Positions 1-7,653 of a stretch of DNA of 64,000 nt are shown here, one piece after another. The notes under the pieces are model-generated. The model searched no databases, was not told the DNA's origin, and was given only the letters and a program-made list of their open reading frames with translations. Origin of the DNA: Candidatus Aerophobetes bacterium Ae_b3b (GTDB lineage Bacteria; Aerophobota; Aerophobia; Aerophobales; AE-B3A); contig NJBP01000005.1 in assembly GCA_005223085.1 (NCBI GenBank), positions 1-64,000 of the forward strand. The letters are read 5' to 3'. Position 1 is the stretch's first letter, and the number at the start of each line of letters is the position of its first letter. The translations under genes and the position numbers were made by a program.

Positions 1-1
1 T

Positions 2-160
2 CTGGCAGTTTTTATGGCGGGGTTTCTTTTTGCCTGGCATCTAGACATTCTGGTGGAGAGGATTCATCTTTTAGAATATGGTCTCTTGGGGTGGTTGGCT
101 ATTAGAGATACTTTGGGAGAGGAAAAAAAATAATCAAGGCATCTATCTTTTCGGCTCTTT
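2..160 (+). pseudogene. VanZ-like membrane protein fragment, 5' end outside window, frameshifted
   Basis: The first frame reads a hydrophobic stretch followed by HLLEYGLLGWLAIRD, the His/Glu-Tyr signature of VanZ-like integral membrane proteins, and stops at 131-133 just after a run of eight A (123-130). In the next frame the sequence continues as KASIFSALYGG, the expected following VanZ segment (usually ending in LYG/LYA before an Asp-Glu). The gene therefore looks frameshifted in the A8 run and then cut off where ComEC-like sequence begins at about 160. The frameshift could be a sequencing error in the homopolymer. The truncation could not. VanZ family function in this organism is unknown. 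Confidence 0.55.
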
Positions 161-310
161 ATGGTGGTAGTTAGTGTAGATGAAGCTAATGTATGGGGTT
201 ACCCTTCCGAAGAAGTTCTTGAAAGACTGGAAAAAGCAGGGGCGAAGGTGTATCGTACAGATAGGGACGGAGACATTGTGCTAAAGATCCCTCTGGAATT
301 GGTCGAATGA
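161..310 (+). pseudogene. C-terminal remnant of a ComEC/Rec2-type metallo-beta-lactamase domain
   Basis: A 49-residue reading frame from ATG 161 contains GYPSEEVLERLEKAGAKVYR followed by TDRDGDIVLKIP. This matches the extreme C-terminus of ComEC-type competence proteins, where a 'GHPs..Vl.rL...g..vyrTd..G.i' segment closes the metallo-beta-lactamase domain. The hundreds of residues that should precede it (DNA channel and the metal-binding HxHxDH) are absent. Upstream is VanZ-like sequence instead. I read it as a gene relic left by a deletion or rearrangement; translation is unlikely to give a functional product. No convincing Shine-Dalgarno sequence precedes it. Confidence 0.6.
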
Positions 311-329
311 TAGTTACGACCTAATTCTC

Positions 330-357
330 TTGACACATCAGCCCGTGATGGTATTTT
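330..357 (+). promoter_or_regulatory. Sigma-70-type promoter for the glycan cluster
   Basis: TTGACA at 330-335 and TATTTT at 352-357 are separated by 16 bp, about 50 bp before the ATG of the first glycan gene at 409. It is the only good promoter match between the decayed fragments at the left edge and the cluster. Confidence 0.5.
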
Positions 358-408
358 AAGCAAAATCAAGGGGAGTAAATATCACTCTTTCAAAAAGGTG
401 TTATAAAA

Positions 409-1395
409 ATGCTAGAGTCTAAAAGAGTCCTCGTTACTGGAGCAGGTGGTTTCATCGGCAGTCACCTTACTGAAAGACTGGTAGATTTAGGAGCACAGGT
501 AACAGCATTCCTGCGTTATAACTCCAGAGCTGACGAAGCAATGATTGGACTACTGCCACCTGAAAAGAAGAAAAAGATTAGAATTATCTACGGCGAGCTC
601 AGGCAGTCCGAGACGGTAAAAAGGGCTATGAAGAATATTGACATAGTCTTTAACCTGGCGGCACTGATAAGCATTCCCTATTCCTATCTTCATCCTCAGG
701 AGGTGATAGAGACCAATACTCTGGGGACCTTAAATGTACTGACGGCGGCAAGAGAGGAAGAAGTGGAAAAGTTGGTCCAGACTTCCACCAGTGAGGTGTA
801 TGGCACTGCTCAGTATATTCCCATTGATGAGAAACATCCTAAACAGCCTCAATCTCCGTATTCTGCCAGTAAAATAGCCGCTGATGCTATAGCTTTAAGC
901 TTTTATTATTCCTTCAACCTGCCGGTGGCTATTATCAGGCCTTTTAACGCCTATGGCCCTCGACAGTCTGACAGAGCGGTAATTCCAGCTATCATCAGCC
1001 AGGCTCTGGTGAAAAAAAAGGTCTTAATCGGAAGTACCACACCTACCAGAGATCTTAACTTTGTGAGTGATACGGTAGAGGGATTCATTAAAATTGCCGA
1101 ATCAGAAAATTCTATAGGCGAGGAGATAAATATTGGTTCCGGATTCGAGATCTCCATTGGTGATCTGGCTGAAAAGATTGTCTCTTTGGTAGGGAAGGAA
1201 GTGAAACTGATAAAAGATGAAAAGAGGGTAAGACCAGAAAAAAGTGAGGTGGAAAGACTCCTGGCAGATAATTCTAAAGCAAGAAAGCTTTTAGGCTGGA
1301 GCCCCCGGGTAAGTCTCGATGCGGGACTAAAGATGACGATTAAATGGATAAAGGATCATCCTGATTTCTATAAGCCAGGTACCTATAAGGTGTAG
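409..1395 (+). CDS. NAD-dependent nucleotide-sugar epimerase/4,6-dehydratase (extended SDR)
   Basis: This is a 328-residue extended short-chain dehydrogenase acting on nucleotide sugars in the cytoplasm. The N-terminal Rossmann motif GAGGFIG spans residues 11-17, the catalytic region TSTSE is at 125-129, and the YxxxK pair is Y151/K155. IRPFNAYGPRQ is the usual substrate-domain segment. Overall sequence resembles the LegB / UDP-GlcNAc 4,6-dehydratase and UDP-glucose 4-epimerase branch; the exact substrate cannot be read from sequence. It opens the glycan cluster, followed after 21 bp by a sugar-1-phosphate nucleotidyltransferase, so both probably serve one activated-sugar supply. Length is normal for the family. 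The ATG has only a weak Shine-Dalgarno (AAAGGTG, 396-402). Confidence 0.88.
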   Translation: MLESKRVLVTGAGGFIGSHLTERLVDLGAQVTAFLRYNSRADEAMIGLLPPEKKKKIRIIYGELRQSETVKRAMKNIDIVFNLAALISIPYSYLHPQEVIETNTLGTLNVLTAAREEEVEKLVQTSTSEVYGTAQYIPIDEKHPKQPQSPYSASKIAADAIALSFYYSFNLPVAIIRPFNAYGPRQSDRAVIPAIISQALVKKKVLIGSTTPTRDLNFVSDTVEGFIKIAESENSIGEEINIGSGFEISIGDLAEKIVSLVGKEVKLIKDEKRVRPEKSEVERLLADNSKARKLLGWSPRVSLDAGLKMTIKWIKDHPDFYKPGTYKV

Positions 1396-1416
1396 AGAGA
1401 GCTGAAGGGTGAGATT

Positions 1417-2142
1417 ATGAAAGCTGTTATTCTGGCCGGAGGTTTGGGAACGAGACTAAGGCCCTTAACGTTTTCTATACCTAAGCCGCTCCTTCCCATT
1501 GGCGAAAAGCCGATCCTGGAGTTTATCTTTGAACACTTGAGAAAGTTTGCCATCAAAGAGATTATTCTTTCCACTGGCTATCAATCCGAACTTATAAGAG
1601 CATTTTGTGGTGATGGGTCTAAATTTGGAGTAAAAATTGATTATGTGAAGGAGAACAAGACCCTGGGTACAGCAGGTCCTCTTTCATTGATGCGAGATAA
1701 ATTCTCAGAGGATGAGACCTTTATCCTGATGAATGGCGATGTGGTTACCAAACTGAATTTTTCCAAAATGGTCCGATACCATTCTGAACACAAATGTCAA
1801 TTAACCATTGGATTTGCTGAGTTTGAGTATAAGTCACCCTTTGGGGTCTTAAAGATCGAAGCCGGCAGGCTCAAAGAGATTCTCGAAAAGCCAAGCAAAG
1901 TTTATGATATAAGTGCCGGAATTTATGTGGTGAACTCATCAGTGCTTGACTTTATTCCTCATAATACTTTTTTTACTGTTCCTGATCTGGCGAAAGAGTT
2001 ATTGAGATTTGGTAAAAAAGTAGGGACTTATAAGATTGAGGAATTCTGGGTGGGGATTGAGCATATTGATCAGTTTGACGAGGTTCTAAAAGAGCTGAAT
2101 AAAATAGATATCGGTCAAAGAGGAAAATTTCGTGCTCAATGA
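1417..2142 (+). CDS. Sugar-1-phosphate nucleotidyltransferase
   Basis: This 241-residue protein begins with the nucleotidyltransferase signature: AGGLGTRLRPLT near residues 7-18, then KPLLPIGEKP with the phosphate-binding Lys. A metal-binding NGDVV segment follows near residue 107. It should transfer a nucleotidyl group from NTP to a sugar 1-phosphate, giving an activated sugar for the glycosyltransferases downstream. It resembles RmlA/GlmU-N or mannose-1-phosphate guanylyltransferases without a C-terminal extension, so base and sugar specificity are open. A GAAGGGTGAG ribosome-binding site precedes the ATG. Its end overlaps the next gene by 11 bp, suggesting translational coupling. Confidence 0.85.
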   Translation: MKAVILAGGLGTRLRPLTFSIPKPLLPIGEKPILEFIFEHLRKFAIKEIILSTGYQSELIRAFCGDGSKFGVKIDYVKENKTLGTAGPLSLMRDKFSEDETFILMNGDVVTKLNFSKMVRYHSEHKCQLTIGFAEFEYKSPFGVLKIEAGRLKEILEKPSKVYDISAGIYVVNSSVLDFIPHNTFFTVPDLAKELLRFGKKVGTYKIEEFWVGIEHIDQFDEVLKELNKIDIGQRGKFRAQ

Positions 2143-2851
2143 AAATAAAATTATGGTTTTGATTCCTACCTACAACGAGGAAAAAAGTATTGGGGGGGTT
2201 ATCAGGGGGGTGAGGGAAATTTTACCCCAGGTAGACATAGTGGTGGTTGATGGAGAATCAAGTGATTCCACCGAGGAGATAGCCAGAAAGTTGGAGGTAA
2301 TTATATTGAAAGTTCCCCACAGCTTGGGAATCGGAGGAGGAGTAGAAACTGGATTCAGTTTTGCCGATCTAAGAAGATATGATATGGTAGTTAGAGTAGA
2401 TGGTGATGGGCAGCACAGTCCCGACCAGATTCCTAGATTAATGCAGCCAATACTGAATGGTGAAGCAGATGTGGCTATAGGTTCAAGGTATATTGGGGCA
2501 GGAGATTATAAAGCTTCACTATCCCGAACCTTGAGTATAAAGTTATTTTCTTTAATAATTTCGGCCATCATCAGACAAAAGATTACCGATGCCACTTCCG
2601 GATTTCAGGTGGTCAATGGTAGAGTGATAGAATTTTTATCCCGGAGCTACTTTTTTGACTATTCGGAGGTGGAGGCCATCGTTCTTCTTAGGAAAGCGGG
2701 CTTTAAAATTCTGGAAATTCCCGTGATTATGGAAAAAAGAACGCAAGGATCCTCATCTTTTACATTTGTCAGAGCCTTTTACTATATCTTTACGGGAGTG
2801 CTTTTGCTTTTAATCAGTTTATTGAAGGGGAAAACCCTGAGGAGGGATTAA
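2132..2851 (+). CDS. Family 2 glycosyltransferase, polyprenyl-phosphate glycosyltransferase type
   Basis: A 239-residue GT2 enzyme starting at GTG 2132 with AGAGGA about 7 bases upstream. It has the GT-A start VLIPTYNEEKSIGGVIRG, the acceptor/metal motif VRVDGDGQH near residues 86-94, and a C-terminal hydrophobic segment (FYYIFTGVLLLLISLL) that should place it at the inner membrane face. It resembles dolichol-phosphate-mannose-synthase-like enzymes that charge undecaprenyl phosphate with a sugar for later use by membrane GT-C transferases. Several such GT-C proteins are encoded in the cluster (3283, 5466, 8855). It overlaps the previous gene by 11 bp and is followed after 4 bp by a DUF2304 protein, a pairing common for this subfamily. 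Confidence 0.85.
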   Translation: MLNENKIMVLIPTYNEEKSIGGVIRGVREILPQVDIVVVDGESSDSTEEIARKLEVIILKVPHSLGIGGGVETGFSFADLRRYDMVVRVDGDGQHSPDQIPRLMQPILNGEADVAIGSRYIGAGDYKASLSRTLSIKLFSLIISAIIRQKITDATSGFQVVNGRVIEFLSRSYFFDYSEVEAIVLLRKAGFKILEIPVIMEKRTQGSSSFTFVRAFYYIFTGVLLLLISLLKGKTLRRD

Positions 2852-2855
2852 AAAG

Positions 2856-3245
2856 ATGTCTTTGCAAATTAGATTAATGGCCATATTGGCGTCTTGCGTG
2901 ATGCTGATAATTGTGGTGGATCTTATCCGAAGAGAAAAACTGAGAGCCCAATATTCACTGTTCTGGCTTCTGGTGGGATTCATTTTTTTAATCTTTTCTC
3001 TCTGGACGAATTTGTTGAACCTGGTGGCCAGAATTATAGGTATTTATACTCTTCCCAATGCTCTGTTCTTTATCGGATTCGTCGGGACAGTGGTTATTCT
3101 CCTTCATTTTTCAGTCATCATCTCCACATTATCAATTGAAAATAAAAAGCTGGTAGAGAGATTGAGCATCCTCAGCTGGAGGGTAGAGGAGTTGGAAAAA
3201 GGTACAAAACCAAGGGGGAAGCGTAAGAATAAATCAAATTCATAG
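2856..3245 (+). CDS. DUF2304 family small membrane protein
   Basis: A 129-residue protein with three hydrophobic segments (about residues 5-22, 35-55 and 65-90) and the DUF2304 pattern: a basic turn RREKLRAQYSLFWLLVG, then LPNALFFIGFVG, then a charged coiled tail ending in KRKNKSNS. Function of DUF2304 is not established. Family members are usually encoded next to GT2 polyprenyl-phosphate glycosyltransferases, as here, which suggests an accessory role at the membrane. Only 4 bp separate it from the preceding GT2 gene. Confidence 0.75.
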   Translation: MSLQIRLMAILASCVMLIIVVDLIRREKLRAQYSLFWLLVGFIFLIFSLWTNLLNLVARIIGIYTLPNALFFIGFVGTVVILLHFSVIISTLSIENKKLVERLSILSWRVEELEKGTKPRGKRKNKSNS

Positions 3246-3282
3246 TCGTTTCAAAGGTCTCTCACTAGGTGAGCTTCTTCCC

Positions 3283-5265
3283 ATGATGAGAAGTCTGGTA
3301 AGGAAGATTGGCTGGATCGTACTGGCTGGTTGGGTGGTCTTTATCTACGGTAGTTATCTTCGGCGGGGAATAGATGTCTGGGTGAGAGTAGGAGAGACCT
3401 TTTTCAGAATCTTTCTTCTTTTGCTTTTTATTCTGGTAGCGGCCGGCCTGGGAAGAAAGATTTTAAAAAGGTTACGGTTTGAGGCTAGTTTTCCCTTAGA
3501 ATTTTCGTTATTTGCTTTGGCTATAGGCTTAGGAGTATTTACTTATCTACTCATCGGTTTTGGCCTCGTGGGGCTTTTTAGCCCCTGGGCTGTAAATCTC
3601 ATCATAGGAGGGATGTTCTTTTTTACTTATAGAGAGATAAGAGAGATTGTTCAGGAGACGAAGGCTAAATTCCAAAGCTTAATTACCTCAAAAATACCCC
3701 TCATAGAGACAGCATTAATCCTGGTTTTTTTTGTCCAGTTAGTTTTTAATTTAGTGGGAGCTTTGGTTCTGCCTTCCAGTTGGGATGGCCTGGGTCAGCA
3801 CCTTGCCATTGCTAAAGAATGGGTGCGGCATCAGCGTCTGGCCTGGGTTCCCTATATTGATATCGGTCGTAACCTGGAGCCATTTAACATTCCTGTTCTA
3901 TATGGGATGGCCCTGCTGGTTAAAGGCGCTATCCTGGCGAAGCTCGTTCACTTTACTTTTGGTGTCTTAACCGCAGTGGCAGTGTATACTCTGGGCAGAA
4001 GATATCTCTCCCATCAAATGGGATTGTTGGCTGGCACAATCTTTTATACCGTGCCGATTGTTGGCTGGGAATCCACCACAGCCCTGGTTGACTTAGGATT
4101 TACTTTCTATGCCATCCTGTCAGTCTACGCTCTCGTTAATTGGATTGTTTCCCGTAGGAGGGGTTGGTTGGTGATCTCAGCGGTGATGAGCGGCCTGTCT
4201 CTTGGTTCTCATAATGCAGGGTTTTTGCCCATGGCGATTCTCTCTCTGGGGATTCTGCTAAGCGGCTGGCCCTTTAACCGAGGAAAATTGGTAATGGCAT
4301 TCAAAGGTCTTATTTTATTTGTCGCCGTAGCTGGATTAATCGGTTGTTTCTGGTATCTGAGGCACTTCATCTTTAGCGGAGAGTCGATTTTTGATTTTTT
4401 GCACTCCTATTCCTGGAGTTTTAGACATTTATTTAGGCGGCTATTTTCGTTGGTTACCGGAACACCGGCTTTGGCCAGTGGTTTTCGTCTTCGTCCTCTG
4501 ACACCATATTTTCTTCTTCCCTGGAAGATTACCGTGTATCCCGGTAAATTCCATGGTCTTGGTGCCATTGGATTCTCCTTCCTCGTCTTTTTGCCATTTC
4601 TCGTTTTCACCCGAATCTGGGAAGATAGGCCGCTAAGGTTCATCCTATACTATTCCGCGGTGTATTTTGTCTTCTGGGCCGTTTGTGCATCTGACAAGCA
4701 CTACCTGGTACCACTCCTGCCTTTTTTTAGCATCCTGGCAGCCTATGTAGTAGGGGAGTTCTCGCGTTCCGGTAGGGTGCTTAAGGGTGGTCTTTTTACT
4801 TTTCTTATCCTCACCTTTGTCTTTCAGATGGTTTATCAGGCCCCTGAGGGCCTGGATAAAGTGCATCAGCGATTCTTGGTTTTTGCTGGTTTGAAATCCC
4901 AGGAAGATTACATTTTGGAGAATGAGGAGACTTACCCTGTCTATAATTGGATCAATGAGAACCTGCCCTCTCAGGCCAAAATCTTTGTGGTAAATGACCT
5001 TCGTGCTTTTTACTGTGATCGTTCTTATGTTACAGCTATCATTGAGGGAAAGAAGCCCCTTAATTACTCCTCACTTCAAAATGGCCTGGAACTTCTGGCA
5101 AAATTCAAGCAGGCCCAAATTACTCACGTGGTAATTAATCAATATCGCTGGGATGTTCGTTTTGGTAAAGATAGGTGGCCTAAGCTTATGGAAGAGCTTA
5201 GAAAAGAGCACCTCCAGATTCTTTACCATCGATATCCTTTTCGAGTCCTCAAAGTAATCTACTAA
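3283..5265 (+). CDS. Multi-pass GT-C (GT39/ArnT-like) membrane glycosyltransferase
   Basis: A 660-residue protein with about a dozen predicted membrane segments and a soluble C-terminal part (roughly residues 540-660). The first periplasmic loop carries SSWDGLGQHLAIAKEWV, a placement typical of the acidic catalytic residue in GT-C enzymes of the PMT/ArnT type (dolichyl/undecaprenyl-phosphate-sugar users). It presumably adds a lipid-phosphate-linked sugar to a glycan or lipid on the periplasmic side, using donor made by the adjacent GT2. Two consecutive ATGs (3283, 3286) are possible starts, with AGGTGAG upstream. Substrate is unknown. A transposable-element insertion lies 18 bp after the stop codon. 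Confidence 0.75.
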   Translation: MMRSLVRKIGWIVLAGWVVFIYGSYLRRGIDVWVRVGETFFRIFLLLLFILVAAGLGRKILKRLRFEASFPLEFSLFALAIGLGVFTYLLIGFGLVGLFSPWAVNLIIGGMFFFTYREIREIVQETKAKFQSLITSKIPLIETALILVFFVQLVFNLVGALVLPSSWDGLGQHLAIAKEWVRHQRLAWVPYIDIGRNLEPFNIPVLYGMALLVKGAILAKLVHFTFGVLTAVAVYTLGRRYLSHQMGLLAGTIFYTVPIVGWESTTALVDLGFTFYAILSVYALVNWIVSRRRGWLVISAVMSGLSLGSHNAGFLPMAILSLGILLSGWPFNRGKLVMAFKGLILFVAVAGLIGCFWYLRHFIFSGESIFDFLHSYSWSFRHLFRRLFSLVTGTPALASGFRLRPLTPYFLLPWKITVYPGKFHGLGAIGFSFLVFLPFLVFTRIWEDRPLRFILYYSAVYFVFWAVCASDKHYLVPLLPFFSILAAYVVGEFSRSGRVLKGGLFTFLILTFVFQMVYQAPEGLDKVHQRFLVFAGLKSQEDYILENEETYPVYNWINENLPSQAKIFVVNDLRAFYCDRSYVTAIIEGKKPLNYSSLQNGLELLAKFKQAQITHVVINQYRWDVRFGKDRWPKLMEELRKEHLQILYHRYPFRVLKVIY

Positions 5266-5283
5266 GTGATTATGAATACAGTG

Positions 5284-5423
5284 GTAAATGCTTAGTAAAC
5301 GCCGTGTCACATTGAATTTTCAGGGTAGCCGCACCCTTTAGGGTGCGCATAAACGCAGGCTAAGATTTTGCGCAGGCTGAAGCCTGCGACTACCAAAAAT
5401 GACGGGGTTCACTGAATACTTAC
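5284..5423. mobile_element. IS66-type MITE, copy 1, with nested REP pair
   Basis: The 140-bp element has imperfect terminal inverted repeats. The left end starts GTAAATGCTTAGTAAACGCC, and the right end reversed starts GTAAGTATTCAGTGAACCCC. Flanks ATACAGTG and GTACAGGG agree at 6 of 8 positions, consistent with a decayed 8-bp target duplication. GTAA termini plus 8-bp duplication are the hallmarks of IS66-family elements. No transposase is encoded, so it would be moved in trans. A second copy lies at 39579-39695. Confidence 0.75.
5324..5394. repeat. Inverted REP pair inside MITE copy 1
   Basis: Two palindromes in opposite orientation: GGTAGCCGCACCC/GGGTGCGC at the left and CGCAGGCTGAAGCCTGCG followed by ACTACC at the right. 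The outer GGTAG...CTACC ends are the same as those flanking the RAYT transposase at 32736-33278, so the pair looks like a BIME-type unit mobilised by that transposase and nested in the IS66-type element. Confidence 0.7.
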
Positions 5424-5465
5424 GTACAGGGAAAGCAACTTGTAATCATTTAAGGAAAGAAAGGT

Positions 5466-6794
5466 ATGAGTAAGATAAAGAGAATCGCCGGATTTTTTAA
5501 AGGCTCCTATTTGAACTTAATTCCCTCTACATATCGCCAGGATGCATCGGAGCTAACTACCCTATATAAGTGGCTCTTGATTGGGCTTTTAATTAGATTA
5601 GCCTTTATGCCTTTCACCGTCTATTATCCTGATCTTTTGGCGCTTTACTGGCGTTCTTCCTGGATAGCCTACCAAGGACGAGTTCACACCATAGGTGGAG
5701 GTGATCTAATTATTCATTTTTTCCATGCCTTTTTTTTATGGATCTTCAAGCCGTTAATGCCTTATTTTGACACAATTCTTAACGACCCAAAAATGGGTCC
5801 CGCCGCCACCTACCGAATGTTTCAGACTTTCGGTATGCATCCGTATGTGTTCCGAACGCTCTTCCTTTTTAAGGTACCCTACTTGATTTTTGATTTAGGA
5901 TGCGCATTTTTGTTTTTGCACCTTTTTAAGGACCGTAAAAAAGGATCAGCAGCCTTTAAGTTTTGGATGGTCAATCCCATTGTTATATTTGCCACCTATA
6001 TTGCAGCAAGATATGAATCAGTGGTTATATTCTTTGTTCTATTAAGTTTATACTTTGCTAAAAATAACCAATGGCGAAAATCAGCCCTCTGTCTGGGCGG
6101 AGGTATCATTATCAAATTCTATCCCCTTTTTTTCTTGCCTTTGTTCATAATTCTTCGGGGAAAGAAGTGGCTAAAATCTCTAGAGTTTGCCTTCCTGGCT
6201 TTCATTCCTTACGCATTCCTACTTTTTTTAGCTCACTCATTTCAGCGGGCCGGAGAAGTAGTAGGAGTGGTCAGAATTTATAATGTGGATCATCTCTTAA
6301 GAATGAATTTTTCTCTTGTAGGATTGGATGTCATATTTGTTTTTGTGGCAGCATACATGGTCATACTGTTGTCCCTTGCCACTTATTCAGAGTACTCATA
6401 CGAGAAACTATGGAAATCTATGTTTGTGGTAATGTTGCTCCTTTTTGCCACCTGTCATTTCCATGTCCATTATTTTATGTGGCTAATTCCATTGTTAACG
6501 CTTCAAGTTGCAGAAGATAAAAGATTCACCAGACTCTTTATTGTTCAGGTTCTATGTTTTGTGGTTTATAGCTGGCAGTGGAACAGACATTTTTTTGGTT
6601 ACCTCTTTACCCCGCTTAACTTCCCTTATTTTGCCTGGGGGGTACCAAATCCACTGGATATTGTAGCTCGATTTTATTCATATACCAGAACTCTGGGTAT
6701 TGCTCGTAGTATATTTTCGGCAGTTTGTATCTGGATGATATATTTGGTGGTGAGAGACGCTTTCATAAAAAAGGCAAAGCTTGGTGAATTATAA
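5466..6794 (+). CDS. GT-C membrane mannosyltransferase-like protein (DUF2029/GT87 type), paralogue 1
   Basis: A 442-residue polytopic membrane protein with about ten hydrophobic segments. A short cytoplasmic N-terminus is followed by LLIRLAFMPF and an Asp in the first loop (YYPDLLALYW), then FKFWMVNPIVIFATYIAARY and IIIKFYPLFFLPLFII, all characteristic of the DUF2029/PIG-M-like GT-C group. These enzymes transfer sugars from polyprenyl-phosphate donors on the outer membrane face of the cytoplasmic membrane. It is clearly paralogous to the protein at 8855 (same length, same motifs in the same order), pointing to a duplication within the cluster. Exact linkage is unknown. Confidence 0.7.
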   Translation: MSKIKRIAGFFKGSYLNLIPSTYRQDASELTTLYKWLLIGLLIRLAFMPFTVYYPDLLALYWRSSWIAYQGRVHTIGGGDLIIHFFHAFFLWIFKPLMPYFDTILNDPKMGPAATYRMFQTFGMHPYVFRTLFLFKVPYLIFDLGCAFLFLHLFKDRKKGSAAFKFWMVNPIVIFATYIAARYESVVIFFVLLSLYFAKNNQWRKSALCLGGGIIIKFYPLFFLPLFIILRGKKWLKSLEFAFLAFIPYAFLLFLAHSFQRAGEVVGVVRIYNVDHLLRMNFSLVGLDVIFVFVAAYMVILLSLATYSEYSYEKLWKSMFVVMLLLFATCHFHVHYFMWLIPLLTLQVAEDKRFTRLFIVQVLCFVVYSWQWNRHFFGYLFTPLNFPYFAWGVPNPLDIVARFYSYTRTLGIARSIFSAVCIWMIYLVVRDAFIKKAKLGEL

Positions 6795-6917
6795 AAATTC
6801 CCGGATTGTATGGTGGTAGGTCTCCTTCAACAGATGGTGTGTTGCAGGATTATGGGAATCTGGTAAATTAGGGGTATTGAGGAAAGACGGCAGAAAAATC
6901 GGAGGCTACGTATTCTC

Positions 6918-7649
6918 ATGGCCAAAATTTCAGTGATTTTACCAACCTACAACGAAAAAGGAAACATAGTGAAGCTCATAGAGAAGATCTTCAGCAACTT
7001 ACCTGAAGATATCGAGATAATTGTGGTTGATGACGATTCTCCGGATGGGACCTGGAAGGTGGTAGAAAACATCAGCAAAAGAGATGGCAGAGTAAAATTA
7101 GTCAGAAGAATTAACCAACGGGGTTTAACGAGTGCTATTACCCAGGGAATTTCCTCATCTAAAGGACAAATAGTTGTTTGGATGGATGGTGATTTCTCTA
7201 TGCCTCCAGACGTTCTTCCTCGACTGGTGGGAGAAATAGGTGCTTTTGATATTGTAGTTGGCTCACGCTATGTTAAGGGTGGAAAGGATATGAGATCTTC
7301 GCGTTTTAGAGTCCTGATCAGTAAGGTATTTGATACACTTGCTCAGGTATTTCTCCAGGTGCCGGTCAGGGATCTTACTACCGGTTTTGTATCGGCCAAA
7401 AAAGAAGTCTTTAATACAGTTAGTATATCGGGAGAGTATGGGGAGTATTGTGTAGATTTTCTGTACCGGGCTGTAAAACAAGGATTCAAAGTAAAGGAGA
7501 TCCCATACGTATGTCTACCCAGATTGACAGGGCAAACCAAGACCAACCCCAATATTTTTAAACTCATCCGACACGGATGCATATATATATGGACAGTCCT
7601 GAAATTAAGGTTCTCTAGACATAGTTTATCTACTAAAAGGAGAGGTTAG
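6918..7649 (+). CDS. Family 2 glycosyltransferase (DPM1-like)
   Basis: A 243-residue cytoplasmic GT2 with the start ISVILPTYNEKGNIVKLIEK, the nucleotide-binding VVDDDSPDGTW, and the metal motif WMDGDFSMPP near residue 92. It resembles polyprenol-phosphate mannose/glucose synthases but lacks a clear C-terminal membrane segment. It sits between the paralogous GT-C genes at 5466 and 8855, so a likely role is supplying their lipid-linked sugar donor (inference). GGAGG at 6901-6905 is somewhat far from the ATG. The next gene starts 4 bp after its stop, suggesting one operon. Confidence 0.82.
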   Translation: MAKISVILPTYNEKGNIVKLIEKIFSNLPEDIEIIVVDDDSPDGTWKVVENISKRDGRVKLVRRINQRGLTSAITQGISSSKGQIVVWMDGDFSMPPDVLPRLVGEIGAFDIVVGSRYVKGGKDMRSSRFRVLISKVFDTLAQVFLQVPVRDLTTGFVSAKKEVFNTVSISGEYGEYCVDFLYRAVKQGFKVKEIPYVCLPRLTGQTKTNPNIFKLIRHGCIYIWTVLKLRFSRHSLSTKRRG

Positions 7650-7653
7650 TCGA

